Origin: Robiginitomaculum sp036478975
Lineage (GTDB): Bacteria > Pseudomonadota > Alphaproteobacteria > Caulobacterales > Maricaulaceae
Length of the DNA: 18,508 nucleotides
Direction: 5' to 3'
Assembly (NCBI GenBank): GCA_036478975.1
Contig: JAZGFA010000207.1
Location: 1-18,508 of the forward strand
Shown: positions 1 through 9,057 of the stretch, piece by piece
How the letters are laid out: every line of letters begins with the position of its first letter
How positions within the stretch are numbered: the stretch's first letter is position 1
Program-made: the position numbers and the translations under genes
Notes under the pieces: model-generated
Database searches by the model: none
The model's input: the letters and a program-made list of their open reading frames with translations, nothing else
What the model was told of the DNA's origin: nothing

Positions 1-2706
1 ATGCCGCCGCAAAATCGCACGACGCCTCCCGCCGCAATGCCTCCTCCCTATCAAGGACAACGGCACGCTCAACCTTTACAACGTCCCGCCGCCCCCCAGT
101 CTCTCAAACCCGCCCCTCGCGAAAAACGGTTCACGTCCCGCGAAAACACGCCGCTAGATTTATTTAGAAAAAAAGAAGCCCCACTTGGCGCATCGGCCAA
201 ACGCAGCATTGCCCTTGTTTTATCATTTTTGCTGTTCTTCATCATCATGTCGACCATCGCGCTTTTCCGCGCTAACGCGATTAAAACTGAAATTGGCACA
301 GTGGCCCTAAAGAAGGCAACCTCTCAAAGCGCAGCTTCCGTTTCCGACCGCATTGGCGCTCAAGTGCGCTGGATAGAAACCAGCATCGCCCTACGTGGAT
401 CTGCCCAGAAAATAGTCCGCACAGCAGCAAGCGGCCCTAATGTCACCCAGGTCGCCATGATTGATGCCAATGGTAACATTCTCGCAAGCGCCCCCTCCAC
501 CACAAAAGTTTTTACGACCGTTTCACGGAAAAATTTCCCCCAAAGCGGTATTCGCTTAACTTCAGTTATCAGCACGGGCGGCGTCTCCAATCCAGTTATT
601 GTCCGAAAAGTCTCGGATGTCTATTTGATGACCATGCTCGCTCCCGGTAGCCTTATCGGCCCGGACGCCATAAAAAAACGCATTGCCATATTAGACCGCA
701 ATCAAAAGATTATAGATGGCTCTGCGGCGATAGCGCAGGACGGCGTTACGACTGGTTTTAATGTTACCTTGCGACAAATTTCTAATCTAACCGCCCCGGG
801 AAGTAGGCTTACGATTAACGATAGTAAAACTGGTACCCACCTCACATCTTCCCCCGTGCCCAATACGGATTTAACCCTAGTCGGCCTACGTAAAACCCCC
901 TCGTTTTACCAAAAGTCGAACCTTGGAATTTTTGCGACACTCTTTTTAACGACAATAATAATTCTGCTTGCGCTTCTCCGTAATGCGTTAAACCACATTA
1001 GCAATGTACGGCAAAATCAGAAAACAGTGTCCTTATCCGAAGAGCGCTATCGCATTGCCGTTGAGAGTAGCCGCGGCGGCGTTTGGGAAATCAACCTCCA
1101 AAACAATACTGTCGACATTAATCCATCCCTCGCGCGCATATTGGGGCTTCCTGAAAAACACCAAACCTTTGCCGTGTCTCAATTTTTAACACTCTTCCAA
1201 CCGGCTGATCGTGACCGTATTTTAAGCTCCGCGCGGCGGGCGCATATGCAAGGGGAAATGGATATGGAAGTCCGAGTTTCCCATCTTCCAATTGTCTTGC
1301 AAATACGCGGACAGTCCTCGCTGCAAACCAGTGCTGATGGCAGCATGGTTGTCATTGGCGTCGCTATGGACGTCACAGAGCAGCGCGCGGCGCAGTTCCG
1401 GCTTAAGGCCGCAGAGACACGGCTGTATGACGCCCTAAACTCCATGACAGACTCCTTTGTTATTTGGGACTCCATGGGCAGGCTCGCCCTGTGGAATGGC
1501 AAGTTTGAAGATTTCTTTGGCTTTACACCAGGCCAGTTAAAGATGGGTATGGAGCATGGGATTATTGAGCATTACGGCAATAATTTTATCGCAGAAATTT
1601 TAGAAGATCAGGATCAAGATCAGCAAATTGAAATACACCTCAAAGATGGCCGTTGGATTCGTTATAGCGAAGCTCAAACCGCAGATGGCGGCCGCGTCAG
1701 TATCGGTACGGACATCACGGAAATTCGCACGCGCGAGGAGGAATTACGTAATAATGATAATGCCCTGCGCAATACGGTCAATGTTCTAAAAAAGTCTCAA
1801 GTCCGTATCATGGAACTTGCCGAAAGTTATGAGCAAGAAAAAATTCGAGCCGAAGATGCCAACCAATCCAAATCCGATTTCCTCGCTAATATGAGCCATG
1901 AACTGCGCACCCCCCTTAACGCAATTAACGGTTTTTCAGACATCATGAAAAAAGAAATGTTCGGCCCGCTCGGTGACCCGCGGTATAAAGAATATGTCGG
2001 TGATATTCTTTTCTCGGGTCAGCACCTTTTATCCCTCATCAATGATATTTTGGATATGTCTAAGATTGAGGCGGGTAAAATGAGCCTCAACACTGACCTT
2101 CTGCAAATCAATGAAATGGTTTCACAGGTTATTAGAATTGTACGCGGACGCGCCGAAGATGCACGTTTGAAACTTATTTTTGACAATGCTGAAACCAAAG
2201 AAATTGAAGCTGACCCTCGCGCGGTAAAGCAAATCCTGCTTAATTTGATTACAAATGCCATTAAATTCACCCCAGAAGGCGGAACCGTTCGGGTTGAAGC
2301 CATATCCAAACAGGCGGGTATTATTGTCCGTATTCATGATAGCGGCATTGGTATTTCTAAAGACGATATTGCTCGCCTCGCGCAACCGTTCGAACAAATT
2401 GAAAGCAAGCATTCCAAACAGCATGAGGGCACGGGCCTTGGTCTTGCGCTCTCTAAATCCCTTGTCGAGTTGCATGGCGGTAACTTCCTCATGGAAAGCG
2501 AACCGGGGCAAGGCACGGTCGTTACCTTCACACTGCCTAACCGTCCGCCGGAAATGCGTGACGTCACACCTGATAATGAAGTTGCAAATGAAATCACACG
2601 TCTGGCCGAAGATATCGCCTCAGTTTTGGATCAAAACGATGCTCCTATCCCAGAGCAGCATCAGCCCGTCCAGGCGGGGCCTGCCGATCAACATAGCGCC
2701 GCTTAA
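1..2706 (+). CDS. pleC: PleC-like membrane PAS sensor histidine kinase
   Basis: Inner-membrane sensor kinase of 901 residues. Seen: a proline-rich cytoplasmic N-terminus (about 1-66), TM helix 69-89, a periplasmic region of about 215 residues, TM helix 308-326, PAS domain about 346-460, second PAS about 470-578, a helical linker, HisKA with phospho-acceptor His633 in the HELRTP motif, then HATPase_c with N-box N748/N752, G1 DSGIG (780-784) and G2 GTGLG (810-814). It has no receiver domain and ends in an acidic/proline-rich tail. The H-box region (FLANMSHELRTPLNA, then FGPLG and HLLSLINDILDMSKIEAGK) is typical of the PleC/DivJ/PdhS group, whose PleC members switch between kinase and phosphatase on DivK and PleD in polar cell-cycle control. 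Naming it PleC rests on this, on the two-TM architecture and on adjacency to glnE, which I recall for S. meliloti pleC. It could instead be another PdhS-type kinase. The first base of the window is the A of the ATG, so the true start may lie upstream. The stop overlaps that of convergent glnE. Confidence 0.8.
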   Translation: MPPQNRTTPPAAMPPPYQGQRHAQPLQRPAAPQSLKPAPREKRFTSRENTPLDLFRKKEAPLGASAKRSIALVLSFLLFFIIMSTIALFRANAIKTEIGTVALKKATSQSAASVSDRIGAQVRWIETSIALRGSAQKIVRTAASGPNVTQVAMIDANGNILASAPSTTKVFTTVSRKNFPQSGIRLTSVISTGGVSNPVIVRKVSDVYLMTMLAPGSLIGPDAIKKRIAILDRNQKIIDGSAAIAQDGVTTGFNVTLRQISNLTAPGSRLTINDSKTGTHLTSSPVPNTDLTLVGLRKTPSFYQKSNLGIFATLFLTTIIILLALLRNALNHISNVRQNQKTVSLSEERYRIAVESSRGGVWEINLQNNTVDINPSLARILGLPEKHQTFAVSQFLTLFQPADRDRILSSARRAHMQGEMDMEVRVSHLPIVLQIRGQSSLQTSADGSMVVIGVAMDVTEQRAAQFRLKAAETRLYDALNSMTDSFVIWDSMGRLALWNGKFEDFFGFTPGQLKMGMEHGIIEHYGNNFIAEILEDQDQDQQIEIHLKDGRWIRYSEAQTADGGRVSIGTDITEIRTREEELRNNDNALRNTVNVLKKSQVRIMELAESYEQEKIRAEDANQSKSDFLANMSHELRTPLNAINGFSDIMKKEMFGPLGDPRYKEYVGDILFSGQHLLSLINDILDMSKIEAGKMSLNTDLLQINEMVSQVIRIVRGRAEDARLKLIFDNAETKEIEADPRAVKQILLNLITNAIKFTPEGGTVRVEAISKQAGIIVRIHDSGIGISKDDIARLAQPFEQIESKHSKQHEGTGLGLALSKSLVELHGGNFLMESEPGQGTVVTFTLPNRPPEMRDVTPDNEVANEITRLAEDIASVLDQNDAPIPEQHQPVQAGPADQHSAA

Positions 2707-5456
2707 GCTAAATGCTTTTTAAAAACAGCGCGTACGGCAATGCGGCTCGCCTGATAACTTTCTTTTAAATCTAAAAAACTGTCAAAACCGCAGAGCTTCG
2801 CTAGGCGTATTTTTACAATGTCGGGCGCGGCGGTTTCATCAAAAACACCATCCGTAGAAATCCCTATATATTGGGAGGCGGCGCTATAAATATTCGCAGC
2901 TATTTTCAGCGTATTAAAGTCTTCTTGGCTTAGTAAATTTAATGCGAGGCATTTTTTCAAAACAGGCAGGGTTGTTTGAGATAAAATCTGCGGATGCTGC
3001 GCGCCATGAATCAATTGCAAATATTGCGCAATGAATTCTATGTCCACGAGTCCGCCCGCAATGCGTTTAATGTCCCACTCTCCGCGTGCGCCCTTGTCGC
3101 GCTCCAGCCGCGTGCGCATATCCGCAACGTCTTTTCGCACGCTGTCCTTATCCCGCGCCCGCCCTAAATTAACGGCAATTAGTCCCTCTATTTTTTCCTG
3201 CATAGCCTGTGATGAAGCGCTAACAATACGCGCACGGGTCATGGCCATAAACTCCCATGTCCACGCCTCATTTTCATAATAATTTTCAAAGGCCTTAAGG
3301 CTTACCGTAATCGGCCCCGCCCCTCCGGACGGACGCAAGGCCATATCAACCTCATACAAATCGCCCTCTTGCGTTGGCGCGGACAAGGCGCTGACTAATC
3401 TCTGTGTGAGCTTAGTATAATAGGGATGGAGCAATAATGGGTCGCTATCGCCCGGGTCATAAACCACCATAATATCCAGATCGGAGGTGACACGCATTTC
3501 CCTGCCGCCCATTTTTCCAAGGGCGATAACCGCAATCTCTCCGCCTGGGTAAGGCTTGCGACGTTCAACATCACGGCGCGCCGCGCGCAATAAATCCTCC
3601 GCCGCGTAATCCGCCAAATTGGATAAAATCAAACCCGCTTCCGATGCGCTTAGTTTACCGGCCAAAATATTTGCGCTGACCTTGAAATGAGACTCGCGAA
3701 TATGGCGGCGCACCCGGTTCATTGCCATTTCCAAATCTTCGCCGCTGGGCGCGGGCGGCGCAATGAAGCTTTCGGCTTCCGGTCGATAAAAGTCAGGCTC
3801 AATCAACGCGTCCATAGTTGCGGGCTGGCGCGCTAACTCTCCGGCTAGGCGCGGCGCCTGAGCCATAATGTCGATAGCCATGGCAAGCACGGCGGGCTGG
3901 CGCTCAAACAGGGCCAGCAAAGAAACCCCCGCATTAAGCTGGGTAAAGAAATCCGCAAACCGAAAGAAAGCCGTATCCGCCAATCCGGTTTCGCTGCAAA
4001 TGCTGATTAAATGCGGCGCCAGCCGCGTCAGGCTTTCGCGCGCCCGCGCTGACCGCGTCGGCGCTATGCGCCCGCCAAGCCAATCCGCCATTAACCGCCA
4101 AACCTGCGGTCCACGCGCATAGCCAAGCCGCTCTAAGGTCGCGAGCGTATTGGGGCCGGCCTCTACGCCGGTAAACGACAAATTGCCTTGCGGGCTAGCC
4201 AGGCTATCGGCGCTTGGGTAGAGGCTTATATAGCTATCATGCACGCGGCGAAGCGCCGTGCATAAGGCGACGTCAAAACCCTCTAAAGATTTAAAACCAG
4301 ACAGGCGCGCAAGGGCTAATCTTTCCATATCGTCTTTTGGCGCAATATGGGTTTGCGCATCGTCAATCATCTGCACGCAATGTTCAAGCCCGCGCAAAAA
4401 ACCGTAATCTTTAATCAAAGAGCGCGCCCTATCGGGGCTAATAAAACCATGCTCAGCCAAAGCCAAAAGCGCTTCATCGGTGCGAGTGCAGCGCAAACCC
4501 TTATGCCGGCCACCTAAAATAAGTTGTTGGGTTTGCGCGTAAAATTCAATCTCGCGTATGCCGCCACGCCCCAGTTTTAAATGATGCCCGGCCGCAATAA
4601 TATCGCTGTGCCCACCCGCCGCATTTATCTGCCGCTTCATCGCCTGAATATCGGCAATGGCCGCGAAGTCGAGGGAGCGCCGCCAGATAAAGGCGCGCAA
4701 TGTGCTATCAATGAAATCTTGGCCGATGGCTTTGTCACCGGCGCAAACCCGCGCCTTTATCATCGCCGCCCGTTCCCAGTTTTGCCCAAGGCTTTCATAA
4801 TAACGCTCGGCGCTTCGCGTTGACACGGCAAAGGCATTAGAGCGCGGGTCTGGGCGCAGGCGTAAATCCGTGCGAAAAACATAGCCATCCCCGTTAATTT
4901 CATCGAGGATTTTGACCATTTTTTGCACAAGGCGAATAAGCGCCATTTCGGGCCGCCGGCTTTGCGGCAAGACGACAACATCCGGATCATAGAAAACGAT
5001 AATATCAATATCGCTGGAATAATTCAGTTCATGTCCGCCATATTTTCCGACCGCCAAAACGAATAGGCCTGGAGCGGCCCCGCCCGCAAGCGACGGTGAA
5101 AATCCGCCTTCCCTCGCCGCGAGGTTAAGCGCCATACCCACGCATATATCGGCCAGCACGGTTAGGGCGCGCGTCACCTCTACCCATGACCAAATTTGCG
5201 CCAAATCATAGACGGCGATAATAAGATGCAAACGGCGTTTATGACGCCGCAAATGCGCCATAAGCCAAGCCGCATCTATACCATCCGGCACATCATCTGG
5301 CGTATGGCGAAGCGCGCTCAATTCTGCCGCTAACAGCGCGCTGGGATCTGGCGATAAAAGCTTTGGATTTATGTCGGGATACTCATCCGCTAATGCCGAT
5401 AAATAAGGGCTATTGCTGCGCAAATTATCAAATGCAATCTTTAGCTCAGCCGTCAT
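2703..5456 (-). CDS. glnE: Bifunctional glutamine synthetase adenylyltransferase / deadenylylating phosphorylase
   Basis: Cytosolic GlnE (917 residues) attaches AMP to, or removes it from, a tyrosine of glutamine synthetase under control of PII proteins and glutamine, and so sets ammonium assimilation. Seen: two nucleotidyltransferase halves. The N-terminal (adenylyl-removing) half has GKYGG at 137-141 with metal-binding D149/D151 and FRTDLRLRPD near 194-203, followed by the GRGGIREIEF helix-bundle motif (296-305). The C-terminal (adenylylating) half has GKMGG at 647-651 with D659/D661, VDMALRPSG near 703-711 and GGLVDIEF at 801-808. All catalytic aspartates are present, so both activities look intact. 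The length is slightly below the usual 940-990 residues. The ATG lies 3 bp after the stop of the upstream histidine kinase, so it is almost certainly cotranscribed and possibly translationally coupled with it. It is the last gene of the degP operon and ends on the PleC-like gene's stop codon. Confidence 0.97.
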   Translation of the reverse strand: MTAELKIAFDNLRSNSPYLSALADEYPDINPKLLSPDPSALLAAELSALRHTPDDVPDGIDAAWLMAHLRRHKRRLHLIIAVYDLAQIWSWVEVTRALTVLADICVGMALNLAAREGGFSPSLAGGAAPGLFVLAVGKYGGHELNYSSDIDIIVFYDPDVVVLPQSRRPEMALIRLVQKMVKILDEINGDGYVFRTDLRLRPDPRSNAFAVSTRSAERYYESLGQNWERAAMIKARVCAGDKAIGQDFIDSTLRAFIWRRSLDFAAIADIQAMKRQINAAGGHSDIIAAGHHLKLGRGGIREIEFYAQTQQLILGGRHKGLRCTRTDEALLALAEHGFISPDRARSLIKDYGFLRGLEHCVQMIDDAQTHIAPKDDMERLALARLSGFKSLEGFDVALCTALRRVHDSYISLYPSADSLASPQGNLSFTGVEAGPNTLATLERLGYARGPQVWRLMADWLGGRIAPTRSARARESLTRLAPHLISICSETGLADTAFFRFADFFTQLNAGVSLLALFERQPAVLAMAIDIMAQAPRLAGELARQPATMDALIEPDFYRPEAESFIAPPAPSGEDLEMAMNRVRRHIRESHFKVSANILAGKLSASEAGLILSNLADYAAEDLLRAARRDVERRKPYPGGEIAVIALGKMGGREMRVTSDLDIMVVYDPGDSDPLLLHPYYTKLTQRLVSALSAPTQEGDLYEVDMALRPSGGAGPITVSLKAFENYYENEAWTWEFMAMTRARIVSASSQAMQEKIEGLIAVNLGRARDKDSVRKDVADMRTRLERDKGARGEWDIKRIAGGLVDIEFIAQYLQLIHGAQHPQILSQTTLPVLKKCLALNLLSQEDFNTLKIAANIYSAASQYIGISTDGVFDETAAPDIVKIRLAKLCGFDSFLDLKESYQASRIAVRAVFKKHLA

Positions 5457-5459
5457 GCG

Positions 5460-6881
5460 TTATCGTCTTTTTCGCGGAAAAATAAGCGCGGCGCGAAGGC
5501 CAGCAGTATTATTATTTTTATCCATGATGGCACCATCTCCAAGCGCGAACGTGGCCCGATGCAAATCGGCAATCGCCTGCACAAGGGAAAGGCCAAGCCC
5601 GCTACCGGCTTTACTGCGCGATTGCTCTAGGCGCACGAACCGCTCTTTCACCCGCTGTCTTTGCTCTTGCGGGATACCAATGCCCGTATCGGTGACGCTA
5701 ATCTCTACGCGACCATCACGGTTTTTTATCAGGCCAAGATTAATTTCTCCGCCGCGCGGGGTATATTTAATGGCATTTTCTAAAAGGTTTGAAACCGCCT
5801 GTGAGAGCAATCCCCTATCCGCAGCAATGTGCGTTCCACTTTCAATATTCCATGACAAAGATAGCCCCGCATCTTCGCAGGACGGCTCGTAAAGCTCGGC
5901 GAGGTCATCCATGAGCGGCTTGGGGTCAAGGTCAATCAAAAGCTCGCGCCTATCGCCAGCCTCAAGACGCGCAATGCGCAAAACCGACTCAAAGGTTTGC
6001 AAAAGCTCGCTCGCATTATCGGCGGCGCGGTGCAGCGCGTCCACGGCCTGCGGGTCCTTCACTTGCACTGCTGTCGCCTCTAGGGTCGTGCGAAGTCGAG
6101 TTAGCGGGGAGCGCAAATCATGGGCAATCGAATCGCCCGCATAGCGCATGGCGCTCATCAAGCGGTCAATATGGTCGAGCATGCCATTAAGGTGATCGGC
6201 CAAATCATCTAGCTCGTCCCCGCTCCCTGTCACCGGCGCGCGGCGTGAAAAATCACCGGCGCGAATATCCGTGGCCAGCTTATTAAAACTATCAATACGG
6301 CGGGTAAAACTCCGCGAGACATAAACCCCGGACGCAAGGCCCAGTGCCAGCGCAATGCCCATGGCAATCATCAAGGCGCGGCGAAGGCGCTCTGAAGCAG
6401 ACATAATAAATTCGGTATCACGGGCAACAAATATCACCGAAGCCGGCGCAAGCACTTGGTACTGACCACGGGCGCGATGGAACACCCCCGTGCCTTTTCC
6501 CGTCGCCCTATCGCGTATTTCTGAGTTAAATGTAATCGTCTCATTAGGTCCGCGCGGTTTATCCGGAAGGGGTTGGCTCTCCAAATTAGTTGTCGGCGCA
6601 TCGTTGAGGTTTTGATAGAAATAGAAACTTCGTTGCGAGGGGTCTATGATCTTAAGAACGACGACTTGGTTCACCGCATTCGGGCCGCCCGCATCAAAGG
6701 CGGTTTGGAAGTCAGCAAGCTCTACTGTGATGTCTTGATCAATCGCGCTTAATTGCGTGGTCACGGTCGCGTAATAAATATAGCCCAAAACCACGAAGGA
6801 CGACGCTACAAACAGCGCCGCCGCAACGATAGACAGCCGGAAAACCGTGCTGTGAAACATACGTTTTAATTGAGCAATCAT
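5460..6881 (-). CDS. HAMP-domain sensor histidine kinase (partner of the 6903-7574 regulator)
   Basis: Inner-membrane sensor kinase of 473 residues. Seen: TM helix about 14-37, a periplasmic sensor region about 38-165 with no recognisable fold, TM helix about 168-188, HAMP about 190-243, HisKA with His254 in SIAHDLRSPL, and HATPase_c with the N-box around N365/N369, G1 DTGIG (398-402) and G2 GSGLGLSL (426-433). The H-box (AHDLRSPLTRLR) belongs to the large EnvZ/CpxA-like HAMP kinase group. It lies 21 bp after its regulator gene, downstream of a degP homologue, and directly precedes glnE. This suggests envelope-stress sensing, but the signal is not visible. No good ribosome binding site precedes the ATG at 6881; an in-frame ATG at 6860 is an alternative start. 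I recall the same degP-regulator-kinase-glnE order in S. meliloti. Confidence 0.92.
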   Translation of the reverse strand: MIAQLKRMFHSTVFRLSIVAAALFVASSFVVLGYIYYATVTTQLSAIDQDITVELADFQTAFDAGGPNAVNQVVVLKIIDPSQRSFYFYQNLNDAPTTNLESQPLPDKPRGPNETITFNSEIRDRATGKGTGVFHRARGQYQVLAPASVIFVARDTEFIMSASERLRRALMIAMGIALALGLASGVYVSRSFTRRIDSFNKLATDIRAGDFSRRAPVTGSGDELDDLADHLNGMLDHIDRLMSAMRYAGDSIAHDLRSPLTRLRTTLEATAVQVKDPQAVDALHRAADNASELLQTFESVLRIARLEAGDRRELLIDLDPKPLMDDLAELYEPSCEDAGLSLSWNIESGTHIAADRGLLSQAVSNLLENAIKYTPRGGEINLGLIKNRDGRVEISVTDTGIGIPQEQRQRVKERFVRLEQSRSKAGSGLGLSLVQAIADLHRATFALGDGAIMDKNNNTAGLRAALIFPRKRR

Positions 6882-6902
6882 AAATTAATGTTGGCGGCGC
6901 AG

Positions 6903-7574
6903 TTAGACTTGCAAGCGGTAACCCGCCCCGCGCACAGTATGCAAAAGCGCATGGTCAAAACTCTTGTCGATTTTTGAACGCAAACGGGAAATATGCACAT
7001 CAATTACATTGGTTTGGGGGTCAAAATGATAGTCCCACACTTTTTCAAGCAGCATGGTGCGAGTCACAACCCGCCCCGCATTACGCATCAGGCACTCAAG
7101 CAAGCGAAATTCACGCGGCTGCAATAAAATATTTTCTTCCCCGCGGCGCACTGTACGCGCAAGAAGGTCCATTTCAAGGTCGCCGACTTTTAATTTTGTC
7201 ACCGCCGCAGTAGGATCGGAGCGCCGGCCAATCGCCTCTACGCGGGCCAGCAGCTCGGCAAAGGAATAGGGTTTGGCTAGGTAATCATCACCGCCGGCCC
7301 GCAGGCCTTCAACGCGGTGATCAACCTCGCCAAGGGCGGAAAGAATAAGCACGGGGGTCGCGTCTCCGTCCTCACGCATGGCCGCAAGCACGGATAATCC
7401 GTCCCGCTTAGGCAGCATGCGGTCGAGGATGAGCGCATCATAATCAGCCGCCTTCACCATCTCTAGGCCAAGCTCACCATCGCCGGCAAGGTCAACAACA
7501 TGGCCGGCTTCCATCAAGCCTTTGCGCACATATTCCGCCGCAATTTCATCGTCTTCAACTACTAGAATTCTCAT
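6903..7574 (-). CDS. OmpR-family DNA-binding response regulator
   Basis: Cytosolic transcription factor of 223 residues. Seen: a receiver domain (1-118) with acidic pocket D8/D9, phospho-acceptor D51, switch Ser79 and invariant K101, then a winged-helix Trans_reg_C domain (about 128-222) ending in the family signature HTVRGAGYRLQV. The start ATG is preceded at a good distance by AAAGGA. It sits 32 bp after the degP stop and 21 bp before the HAMP kinase, its evident partner, so degP, regulator, kinase and glnE probably share a transcript. A plausible target is its own operon, whose leader at 9058-9083 carries small dyads, but no binding site can be assigned with confidence. Confidence 0.95.
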   Translation of the reverse strand: MRILVVEDDEIAAEYVRKGLMEAGHVVDLAGDGELGLEMVKAADYDALILDRMLPKRDGLSVLAAMREDGDATPVLILSALGEVDHRVEGLRAGGDDYLAKPYSFAELLARVEAIGRRSDPTAAVTKLKVGDLEMDLLARTVRRGEENILLQPREFRLLECLMRNAGRVVTRTMLLEKVWDYHFDPQTNVIDVHISRLRSKIDKSFDHALLHTVRGAGYRLQV

Positions 7575-7606
7575 ATCAGTCCTTTTCTACCCCAAAGCCA
7601 TTTCTG

Positions 7607-9043
7607 TTAAATTGGCAGGCCTACATAGTTCTCACTACCATTAATCGTGCGCACTTTTAACAGCACGCTTGCTTTTCTCGCCCGCTTAGCCTTGGCCAGC
7701 AAGCTTTCAAATTTAGCGACGCTCGGCACATCTTTTTGATCAAATTGCAAAATCACCATGCCGGATAAAATGCCCTTGCGCGACGCCGCGCTACCGGGCG
7801 CTACCGTATCGACATAGACGCCAACTTGGTCAGAGCGCATGCCGATGGAATTACGGAAATTCGCTGATAAATCAACGAGGCCAAGCCCCGTATCGCTGTC
7901 GGTTTGGGTCGGCGCTTGATCGCCATCAGCGCTAGAATCCACGCCTAAAAACGCATCAATTTTGTTCTTACCCGGCCGCGCCGCCATGGTGACATTAATC
8001 GTTAGGGTTTGCGGGTTCGTGCCCCGTAGCACTTCAAAGGGGACGGTTTGCCCCGCGCGCAAGGTCGCAATTTTCTGCGTCGCCTCTTCGGAGGTCATAA
8101 TCCCTCGGCCCGCAATATTCATAATCACGTCTTCAACCTGAATGCCGGCAAGTTGGGCCGGGCCGCCTTGGACAAGCGCCTCTACGGTCGCGCCGCCATT
8201 AAAGGTTCCCTGGCCCTCGCCCCATGTCATTTCCGCCGTGCGCAGGGACGCGCCAAAAAAGCCGCGCTTCACTTCGCCGTTCTTTTTCAAATCGTCAATA
8301 ATGCCTTCGGCCATGAAATGCGGGATGGAGTAGCCAATGCCGACGCTTGCGCCGGTTGGCGAATAAATAGCGGAGTTCACCGCAACAACTTGACCCTTTA
8401 GATTAAACAATGGGCCACCACTATTGCCGGTATTAATCGTCGCATCTGTCTGGATATAATCAACGTAAGGGCCACTACCTTCCGCGTCACGGCCAATCGC
8501 CGAGATAATGCCGACGCTAGAGGATTGCCCAATGCCAAAGGGGTTACCAATCGCTAGCACCCAATCACCAACGCGAATAGGTTTTCCATGGTGGAATTGC
8601 ACATAATCAAATTCGCGGTTATTTTGAATTTTCAGCAGCGCCAAATCCGTCTCTTGGTCCGTGCCGACAACTTTAGCCGTAAAGCGCTCGCCATTGCCAA
8701 ACACAACGGACAGCTCGTCCGCCCCGTCAATAACATGGTAATTGGTCACCACGCGGCCATCGGCGGTGACGACAAAGCCGCTGCCCTGCCCCTCACTGCC
8801 ATTTTCTCCGGGGGCGCCATTGGTGACAGCAATAATATTGACCACGCCGGGCGTGACCTGCTCTATCAAATCAGCGAAGGATTCCGGCATGCCATTTTTA
8901 CCCGGAAAGCCAAGCGGGCCAGCATTGGCAATCATGGGCGCGCAGAACAAGGCTCCCAGATACACTGTCCGGCACACTGTCCGGCATGCAGCCTGACTGG
9001 CTGCAAGCATTACCCGATTACGGCTAAAAAACGAAAATGACAT
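7607..9043 (-). CDS. degP: DegP/HtrA-family periplasmic serine endoprotease (Do)
   Basis: Periplasmic protease/chaperone of 478 residues that degrades or holds misfolded envelope proteins. Seen: a Sec signal peptide with likely cleavage after ANA (residues 39-41); a trypsin-like domain with catalytic His103 (TNYHV), Asp133 (DLALLKI) and Ser208 (TGNSGGPL); PDZ1 about 258-350; and PDZ2 about 385-475. The triad is complete, so it should be active. A GGAG sits 5 bases before the ATG. The signal peptide contains a repeated CRTV-CRTV unit caused by a 12-bp tandem duplication (8962-8985) and carries several cysteines, which is unusual. First gene of the probable degP-regulator-kinase-glnE operon. 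The family name (DegP, MucD or DegQ) cannot be settled from sequence alone. Confidence 0.96.
   Translation of the reverse strand: MSFSFFSRNRVMLAASQAACRTVCRTVYLGALFCAPMIANAGPLGFPGKNGMPESFADLIEQVTPGVVNIIAVTNGAPGENGSEGQGSGFVVTADGRVVTNYHVIDGADELSVVFGNGERFTAKVVGTDQETDLALLKIQNNREFDYVQFHHGKPIRVGDWVLAIGNPFGIGQSSSVGIISAIGRDAEGSGPYVDYIQTDATINTGNSGGPLFNLKGQVVAVNSAIYSPTGASVGIGYSIPHFMAEGIIDDLKKNGEVKRGFFGASLRTAEMTWGEGQGTFNGGATVEALVQGGPAQLAGIQVEDVIMNIAGRGIMTSEEATQKIATLRAGQTVPFEVLRGTNPQTLTINVTMAARPGKNKIDAFLGVDSSADGDQAPTQTDSDTGLGLVDLSANFRNSIGMRSDQVGVYVDTVAPGSAASRKGILSGMVILQFDQKDVPSVAKFESLLAKAKRARKASVLLKVRTINGSENYVGLPI
8962..8985 (-). repeat. 12-bp perfect tandem duplication within the degP signal peptide
   Basis: On the + strand the 12-mer ACACTGTCCGGC occurs twice in a row (8962-8973 and 8974-8985). 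On the coding strand it adds four residues, giving CRTV twice in succession at the start of the signal peptide's hydrophobic stretch. The reading frame is preserved. Such a repeat is a candidate for strand-slippage variation. Confidence 0.95.
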
Positions 9044-9057
9044 AGTGGCTCCAAATT

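Noticed and set aside
2255..2722. Second + strand frame of 155 codons inside the PleC-like gene
   Set aside because: It overlaps the well-conserved HATPase domain in another frame and has no own ribosome binding site or known motif.
5413..5892. Open frame of 159 codons on the + strand
   Set aside because: It is antisense to the ATPase domain of the HAMP kinase and the start of glnE; composition is that of a shadow frame.
8588..9040. Open frame of 150 codons on the + strand opposite degP
   Set aside because: It is antisense to the catalytic domain and signal peptide of degP, which carry a complete protease signature; the opposite frame has none.
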